From Poa pratensis (taxonomy: Eukaryota; Streptophyta; Magnoliopsida; Poales; Poaceae), in contig CAMZMU010000111.1 of NCBI GenBank assembly GCA_947311845.1, positions 19,620,321-19,684,320 of the forward strand: a DNA stretch of 64,000 nt. Direction: 5' to 3'. Shown here one piece after another: positions 58,101-64,000 of this stretch. A model generated the notes under the pieces. It made no database searches, was not told the DNA's origin, and worked only from the letters and a program-made list of their open reading frames with translations. Position numbers and translations under genes: made by a program. Position 1 is the stretch's first letter. Each line of letters opens with the position of its first letter.

Positions 58101-58835
58101 CTGTTGCGCAAGCATACCGAGATGGGGATTGGTACATCCCATTCCGCAGGGCTTTTAGCCTCACCGAGCGGGTGGAGTGGAACGACCTCCTTAGGGAGAT
58201 CACTCCCTTTCATCCCTCAGTGGGGGCGGATGTATTATCCTGGAGCCTAGAACCCTCTGGCCGGTTCTCGGTTAGATCGCTTTACCGCAAGTTGTGTCAG
58301 GGTAGTCCCCAAAAGCACTTTAGCGAGATTTGGGGAATTTCGGTTCCCCTGAAGATTCGTGTCTTCTTATGGCAATTGGTGAGGAAACGCCTTCCCTCCA
58401 GCGATAACATTTGCCGAAGACACGGGCCCGCGAGTGGCAGTTGTGCCCTATGTGATGAACCAGAGGACACAAATCACATCTTCTTTGGGTGCACCCTCGC
58501 TAGATTCCTGTGGAGCGCAGTTAGGGAACTGCTCTCCTGCTCTTGGAATCCCTCTTGTTTCGCGGAGCTCCATAGACTAGTTCTTGGGTTCAGGGGCCAG
58601 CCACGTCGGGTCTTGTGAATTTGTTGTGCCTCCCTTTGCTGGATGCTTTGGAACATGCGGAACAAGTTTTACTATTGAGGCGATATTCCCTTCGCAACCG
58701 GCTGACAACCTATACAAACTATCTATATATTTGCAGGTGTGGAAGCCAGTGGCTAGACGTCAGGACAGAGTAGAGTTGGAGGCGGTGATTGGCAGGATCC
58801 GCGCGCTCCATGACACCATCAGGGACAGGGACTAG
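55187..58835 (+). pseudogene. L1-type LINE ORF2: endonuclease, reverse transcriptase, zf-RVT
   Basis: The ATG at 55187 abuts the ORF1 stop (TAGATG). Order: AP-endonuclease domain (GFYNIRGFCRP, VGLQETIK, GGDFNLI near 55600, GSDHSALVL near 55850), reverse transcriptase (FRPISLINVAFKFVAKSFAL; LKLDFEKAYDRVSW; GVRQGDPLSPLLF near 57120; QYADDTIIM near 57260), and C-terminal zf-RVT region (FSVRSLYRKLC, PLKIRVFLWQLVRKRLPSSD, CALCDEPEDTNHIFFGC). Lesions: frameshift near 55440-55470, frameshift near 56820-56845, TAG at 58031-58033 in place of a codon after GFLDDW, TGA at 58616-58618, and a frameshift near 58670. The catalytic motifs are still readable, so decay is recent, but no active protein can be made. 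Confidence 0.93.
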
Positions 58836-59051
58836 TCTCTACGCTCTCGCCTGTCGGCTGCCGCTAGTGTGTTCTGTGCCTACGGGCTGTGTGTCCCTCA
58901 CTCCCTGTTTTGAGTTGAGGTGTTGATGTAGCCTACGTGCTACCTGGATCCTTATTGTGTCCTTTGGACCTTGATGTGTTTGTGTTGTATAACCTAGCCG
59001 GTGGCTTTATTAATTTAAAGCCGGGTTCAGCTCGAGCCTTCCGTCTAAAAA
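58836..59051 (+). mobile_element. LINE 3' UTR with terminal hairpin and short A-tail
   Basis: GGCTTTA-TTAATT-TAAAGCC (59003-59022) forms a perfect stem before GGGTTCAGCTCGAGCCTTCC and AAAAA. A stem near the 3' end is common in L1-type grass LINEs and may be recognised by the reverse transcriptase. The target duplication was not found. Confidence 0.7.
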
Positions 59052-59138
59052 GATACGATCGATTAGTGCATAAATATTACGGGAGTGTTGCCTTTCCTTT
59101 TTTGCACAAACGAGGTGCGATCGAGAGGGGCGTCCACC

Positions 59139-59420
59139 TAAGAGCAAGTACAATAAGGTTATGTAAGCAGACTATAAGAATTAAAATAATATTTGTTGTA
59201 TGACATGGAAGAGGAAAGAGGAGAGAGAATGGGAGTGGACTCTCATGCAAGAGCCGACTTTAGCACGTGCTCCTAAGCACTTTGTGAGAGTGAGAGGTGG
59301 GCCATATCTTAATAAAGTAACACATTTTTATATATAATTATTGTACATGTTGACTATATGGTCGGCTATAGATGATATGAGAATATCTTATAGCCAATTG
59401 TTTCCTGTACTTGCTGCTAA
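59139..59420. mobile_element. Tourist-like MITE (PIF/Harbinger type)
   Basis: TAA (59139-59141), then GAGCAAGTACAATAAGG; the right end TTTCCTGTACTTGCTGC is followed by TAA (59418-59420). The 276-bp element has a TTATAGCC/GGCTATA-type interior. The TAA duplication and TIR fit Tourist/Harbinger. It inserted about 90 bp beyond the LINE 3' end. Confidence 0.75.
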
Positions 59421-61689
59421 TGGAGGCAACAATTAATCAGGCCGGGCGTACGACGTCCGCCGCCCAGCTGCCATGCCACCTATGTAGTGCGCTGGCCATG
59501 GTGCGCTCCCGTGAGGATGCACAATCCCCACATCTGTCGTCTCCATCGAACGAATCGACCGATCTCTCCTAGCTCCCCACAGAAAATACCTCGACCGCGT
59601 TGCCTTTTGCTGCGCGGCTTCAGCTCGATCCTTCCAACTCATGCATCCCTGGAAAGTTTGTTTAACCCGGCCGGCCGTACCGGGGAACCGCCTCCGGTTT
59701 GGTGGTATACCGGTGAGTGTGGTTTGACACGAAGGTACTTGCAGTGCAGTGGCCTCACCACTAGCTACCATCTCTCGCGGCTTCGGTTCTTGCTTTCTTT
59801 CTTCCTGCTATCCCGTTCCCACATGTCAAGATGGACTCGTACACCCAATTTTATACAATGTGCGACAGTGCAACTTAGAGCCACTAAAAGTCAGGTACCA
59901 TATCCGTTTGTTTTGGTGCTGTGAAGTGCCCTTTCTTCAGGGTAGGGTAGGGTAGGGTAGCCTAGGTTTATTAGGACAAAAGTTCATGCAACCGCCACAA
60001 TCTGGCTGAGAAATCAGAACTACGCCGGGAAATCCACTTCAGGTCATAGAAGCATATGCTCCTACTGTTCAATAAAGCATTTCAAAATGTCAAAAATTTG
60101 TGAGAAAAAATTCCGGGTGTACATCCCAATATTTTATGTTCAGACACAGAGTATAACGAAAAAAGACATTTTTGTGACTTGTGTTAAAAAGACAAAAAAA
60201 AATTCTTATGAAAAGTCATTTTGGAGCACCCCAAATTGTCTTTTTTTTTTAAGACATAAAAATGTCTTTTTCCGTGAAAGTTGGTGCGTGAAAATAAACT
60301 GTTTGGATGTATATCCAAAAAAAATTGTCTTAATTTTTTGATAGTTTTTAATGTATCCTTTCACAATGGGAGTATTTAAACCGAGAGCATATCCTTTCAC
60401 ACATTTTTTAAACCGAGAGCATATTCTCCCAGGTTCCAAAACAGCACCCCCACCATAGGGGCACCCTGTCATTCTAGAAAAACATAGGGAGTAATATAAG
60501 GCTAGCCATAGTCGAGAGTATTATACACTAGTATCCTGCATATGATACTAGTCTATGTTAGCCATAGTGGGTAGTAACATATGTGTTGTATTATATACTA
60601 CTACATTTAGTAGGTTCTACACTCATTTTGACTGGAAATCTGTTATGTTACGATATCTACATATGATATCACTATCATCTCTTTTATCATTAATTACAAT
60701 GACACGTCATTTTTTTTCCAACGTGACATGCATGATACAACCTATGATACTCTCACTATGACTAGTCTGACTCTTTGCCACATCGGACCGGATGCCATTC
60801 AGTGGACAACAAATGGTGATCTTGTCCTATACCATTTCACTTTCTTTTTCGCGTGGCCTGAAAACGGAAAACAGAGAAGGACGTATCTTCACAGCAGCCA
60901 CGGTGGTATACATGCATCGGCGCCGGTAGGCTGGCAATCCAGCCATGGTACGCCGCCCAGCGTTCCATCTGATCTGCCCATGAATCACACGCACTGAGCG
61001 GGCGCCATCTTTCTCTCCGGTCAATGTCATCCAGGAGAGAAAAGGCTAATGAAGAAAGAAACTACGTAGGCCAATTGGCTTCACCGGCCAGTACCTAGTT
61101 TAGCCATTCCGATGGCCAACTCGCCTCCAATCCGCGTTGCTTCCTGCTGGAACACCACCACCACCACCGGTCGTCCCACCAAGCAAAGTCGTCGTCGTCG
61201 TAGCTTCTCCTCCTACGTACCTACGTCCAATACATAGATCGATCATTGGATTAGGGACAGCAACAGAACAATCAAGATGATTAGTTTTAGGCGCCGCTTC
61301 TGGCTGAGGTTTTGCAGGAGCTTTGGTGGATTAACAAAATGGGTAATGCTAACCCTGTCATTAGAAGATGACGGCACATTTATGCGATAGATAGCAATCA
61401 TCGAATATTCAATCCCGAGCAGCGCTCGCATGCCGATCAACGTCATTAGCGGCAATGATTTGAGGCTTTTGATTCGGGATGCATGTGCTGTCAGCCTAAA
61501 CTAACCTGTGGCTGGAGTTCTAGGGCCACTCCGGTCTCCGGCCTATCACGGGAGTGCGGATCTCCGGGATATCATCTGCTTTTCTTCTCCTTTCGCGGGA
61601 AGGAAATGTAATGCTGTCTTTTGTTGGAAGGGAAATGGATCCTAGCCTTTTGCTCCATCGATCCTATCCGCTGTGGCATGCTCGGCTCC
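59421..61689. other. intergenic; (GGGTA)n, AT-rich repeat and a MITE
   Basis: AGGGTAGGGTAGGGTAGGGT (about 59939-59960) is a pentamer repeat, not the plant telomere heptamer. 60070-60370 is an AT-rich dispersed repeat related to 4690-4990. 60500-60767 is a MITE (next entry). CACCACCACCACCACC is near 61149 and (GTC)n near 61187. No gene. Confidence 0.45.
60500..60767. mobile_element. TIR MITE (GGCTAGCCATAGT type)
   Basis: The left end GGCTAGCCATAGTCGAGAGT and right end ACTCTCACTATGACTAGTC are imperfect inverted repeats (13 of about 16 bases). This TIR is familiar from Triticeae MITEs. The target duplication is unclear (TAA left, TGA right). Confidence 0.6.
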
Positions 61690-63000
61690 TTAGAGCAACT
61701 CTAACAGCTGCCCTATATTAGGAGATGTGCCCTAAAACGGTTTTATAGGGCACCAGAGGGCAAAAAACAAGCTCCAACAGCTGCCCTATGTGGTGCCCTA
61801 TAATAGGGCTGCCCCAAAAAATGGTCCTCTCTGCCCCATATATGGGGCAAATAGGGCAGCGCGCGGCCCCTGCCCTATCCATTCTGTTCACGCGCGCGCG
61901 GCCCAACCGCCTTCTGATTTCCCTCCCGCCGCCGCCGTGATTCGCCCCATCCGACGCGATTCCGACGTAGATTTGCCGCCGCCGCCACCTCCCCCACCTC
62001 TCTACCCCCGCCGCCACCTTCCCCGCTCCGGATTTGGGCGCCGTCGCCGCCGATGTGGCCGCACCGAAACCACGCCGGCGGTGGCTATGGCCGCCGCTCC
62101 GGTGGCTACGGCGGCTCCGGCGGCTCCAGTGGCAGCAGCAGTCGCGGCGGCTCGTTGTGGCCGCGCCGCGACGGGAGGAGCCCCGCGCCGCCGCCGGTCC
62201 GCAGCTCGACGGGGTTCCGCGGCGTGCGGCGCCGTGACTCCGGCCGCTACGCGGCGGAGATCACCATTGACCACACGCGGATGTGGCTCGGCACCTTCGC
62301 CACGCCGGAGCTCGCCGCGCGCGCCTACGACGCCGTGGCGTGGCAGTACGGCCGGCCGGCGTCGGAGAGGAATTTCTCCGACGTCGAGACCGCCGAGGAT
62401 GCCACGACCCTGGCTCCGGCTTTTCGCGTAGTTTGTCGTGCCATCGAGGAGGAAGACCGACAGGCACGCCGCCAGCTCCGGGCTGCGCAGGCCGACGAGG
62501 AGGCGATGGAGAAGCTCCGGCGGGAGAATCCCGAGCTCGTGAAGGCCGAGGAAGAGTTCTTCGCGAGCCGGGGCGCGAAGAAGCCGAAGACGGAGGCCGG
62601 CCCGTCTACATCCTCGACTCCGGTGATCGATATCGGGGATTCTTCCGACGAGTCCGGTTTATCGGACTTTGACTTTGATTCCGATGATGATTCCGGTGTC
62701 GACTGGAAGGCATTAGCTAGGAGGCAATAGTTTAGGTCTAGTTTCGAAGTTTATTTTTAGGTTGGTCAGTTTGTTCAAGTTTATGTATGAAATGTCGTCA
62801 GACTATCTTAAATTTGGCTCAAATTTAGTTTCGAATTGGCTATGTATACACTAAAATAGGGCAGTTGTTGGAGAGGAGGTGCCCTATTATGGGGCAGCTG
62901 GTAAAGCAGAAAACTTTGTGGTGCCCTAAAATACTAAAACAGGTGCCCTATAACCAAAAAAGTGGCTCCTAATATAGGGCAGCTGTTAGAGTTGCTCTTA
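61690..63000 (+). mobile_element. PIF/Harbinger-type element carrying an AP2/ERF ORF
   Basis: The element is 61693-62997 (1305 bp), flanked by TTA (61690-61692 and 62998-63000), the canonical Harbinger target duplication. The TIRs begin GAGCAACTCTAACAGCTGCC and continue CTATATTAGGAG, identical over about 32 bases at both ends. GTGCCCTATA/TAGGGC words are repeated in the subterminal regions. It has no transposase or Myb-like ORF, so it is non-autonomous. Instead it carries one intact AP2-domain ORF (62053-62730). Confidence 0.9.
62053..62730 (+). CDS. AP2/ERF-domain protein inside a Harbinger-type transposon
   Basis: 225 codons, single exon, intact. Residues 1-50 are Gly/Ser/Arg-rich. The AP2/ERF domain is about 52-110: [18 protein letters not shown], then [20 protein letters not shown] and ERNFSDVE. 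It keeps the RGVR, the E of AEI, WLGTF and AARAYD elements of the DNA-binding fold. A Glu/Arg-rich helical part (130-175) and a KKPK basic patch follow, then an acidic Ser/Asp tail ([12 protein letters not shown]...DFDSDDDSG) resembling an activation region. The ATG at 62053 is the first in this frame after a GC-rich leader; CATATATGGGG at about 61837 could serve as a TATA region. It could be a captured host transcription factor or a transposon-domesticated protein. It may bind DNA, but its target is unknown. Overlapping frames are shadows. Confidence 0.8.
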   Translation: MWPHRNHAGGGYGRRSGGYGGSGGSSGSSSRGGSLWPRRDGRSPAPPPVRSSTGFRGVRRRDSGRYAAEITIDHTRMWLGTFATPELAARAYDAVAWQYGRPASERNFSDVETAEDATTLAPAFRVVCRAIEEEDRQARRQLRAAQADEEAMEKLRRENPELVKAEEEFFASRGAKKPKTEAGPSTSSTPVIDIGDSSDESGLSDFDFDSDDDSGVDWKALARRQ

Positions 63001-64000
63001 TCCATTAGTTCATGACAGGTGGAGAGAAGTTGGGCATGCTTTTGCATGCTTGGCTGGAATTAATTTCATTTTCTGTGTCAAAAGGACAAATGAAGGACTG
63101 TTGATAATACGCTGAACAATCCAGTTAAAAGGCAAAATATTATTACTCATATTGATTGTGATGTGACTAATTCTCGATCAAATGAGAATTAACTTAGTCC
63201 TCATTTGGCTGACGTCATCGAATCTCATTTGCAACCCATATTACAACTCATGGCTATAACGGACCACAAAGCAAATCCAACGGATCACGAAGCCAAGAAT
63301 TAACATTTTTGTATTGATTAACTATATCTTGGAGCAAATAACAAGGCAAAGGACTAAAAAAGATCTCTGGATAAGTAGAGTGAGAACCTATGGGCCCCAC
63401 ATCGACCACCTTGGGCGACGCAGGTGGCGTTTGCTACCGCCCTGCTGCCAGATTCCCCGTCAACAAAACCTCCAGCTGTGGTAGGTGGTGGCGAGGTGGT
63501 CCTCTGCCTCTCCTATGTCCTTTCTTCTCCGTCCTCCCTCTCCCAAGATCTAAGTGCCGCCACTAGTAGCCTCACCATTGTCGTGTTGGGGGGCAACAAT
63601 GGGGGTCAAACCAAGTGGGTTTGCAGCTCCGCCTTACCATATGCTTTTGGCCTGCCAAAAAAGCCAGGGTAGGGCGGGGAAGGTCTTCCCAGGATGGTGC
63701 CGCGACCAGGAGGGACATGGCCACCGCTCGATGGTCGGAGGTCGTCGCCGGGTTTCCCGTCCTTGCTCTAGTGGGGTTCGTCCAACCGTCGCAGTGGACT
63801 AGGGTTGATGTTGGGTTTCGTCTGCATTGTGGTGCCTTCCTCCGGTGGTTGATTCACACGAAGTGTGGTGGTGGGGTGGGGTCTTGGACTTTGAATGCCA
63901 GGGCGGCGACCCTGGGTGGCGGAACGCGCATTGGGCTCTTTGACGAGCAGTGTTGAAATAGTGTTGGTTGTGCATTATGTTGAGGTCCATAATGACGGTT
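63001..64000. other. intergenic, nothing firmly recognised
   Basis: 63420-63960 is GC-richer with overlapping open frames on both strands and resembles the GC-rich bodies of the retroposons at 1.2 and 9.6 kb, but it runs off the window and no end or A-tail is seen. Confidence 0.35.

Noticed and set aside
59939..59960. GGGTA repeats as interstitial telomere
   Set aside because: Plant telomere unit is TTTAGGG (7 bp); this is a 5-bp repeat of only four units.
61790..62431. 213-codon ORF overlapping the AP2 ORF in another frame
   Set aside because: Ala/Arg/Pro-rich shadow of the GC-rich AP2 frame; no motif.

Overview
The window is nuclear DNA of a grass, most likely a Triticeae species (wheat, Aegilops or barley). 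The reasons are split genes with GT-AG introns, a non-autonomous LTR retrotransposon with a tRNA-Asp primer site, L1-type LINEs, Stowaway/Tourist-type MITEs, and long GC-rich first exons of cereal style. No bacterial, organellar or CRISPR features are visible, and I saw no tRNA or rRNA gene. Exon joins were made by eye from splice sites and reading phase; family names rest on motif recognition, not on a search.

Layout. 1-12.3 kb is gene-poor. It holds minus-strand LINE remnants (4.4-4.7 kb and 6.3-7.8 kb) and short poly(A)-tailed retroposons, two of which have clear target duplications of 14 and 17 bp. 12.3-22.8 kb is a three-level nest: an old solo LTR was split by a recent non-autonomous LTR element (12864-21713, LTRs 1521 and 1520 bp), whose 3' LTR was then hit by a younger solo LTR. 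All three insertions have 5-bp target duplications. 23.9-24.9 kb is a terminal-inverted-repeat element with hairpin ends carrying a TTGTACAA-rich minisatellite. 25.3-27.1 kb holds a Stowaway MITE, a 1.1-kb minisatellite and a purine tract that runs up to the first cellular gene.

The gene island is 27.2-42.9 kb. It contains a glutaredoxin-like (DUF836-type) gene on the plus strand and, all on the minus strand, an uncharacterised single-pass membrane protein with a probable frameshift, a candidate two-exon secreted peptide, a p24/TMED cargo-receptor gene, and a WAT1-related (EamA/MtN21) transporter. These have ordinary housekeeping, secretory or transport roles and do not form an operon-like system.

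46.6-59.1 kb is an L1-type LINE whose ORF1 is split by a complete 7.4-kb minus-strand non-autonomous LTR element (46846-54230). The two non-autonomous LTR elements have different LTR ends but the same primer site, near-identical polypurine tracts and a related ORF of unknown function in the place where gag would be expected. After a Tourist-like MITE and other remnants, 61693-62997 is a PIF/Harbinger-type element (TSD TTA) carrying an intact 225-codon AP2/ERF-domain ORF. The most interesting items are this AP2-carrying transposon, the conserved LTR-element ORF family, the duplicated primer-binding site, and the candidate secreted peptide gene.
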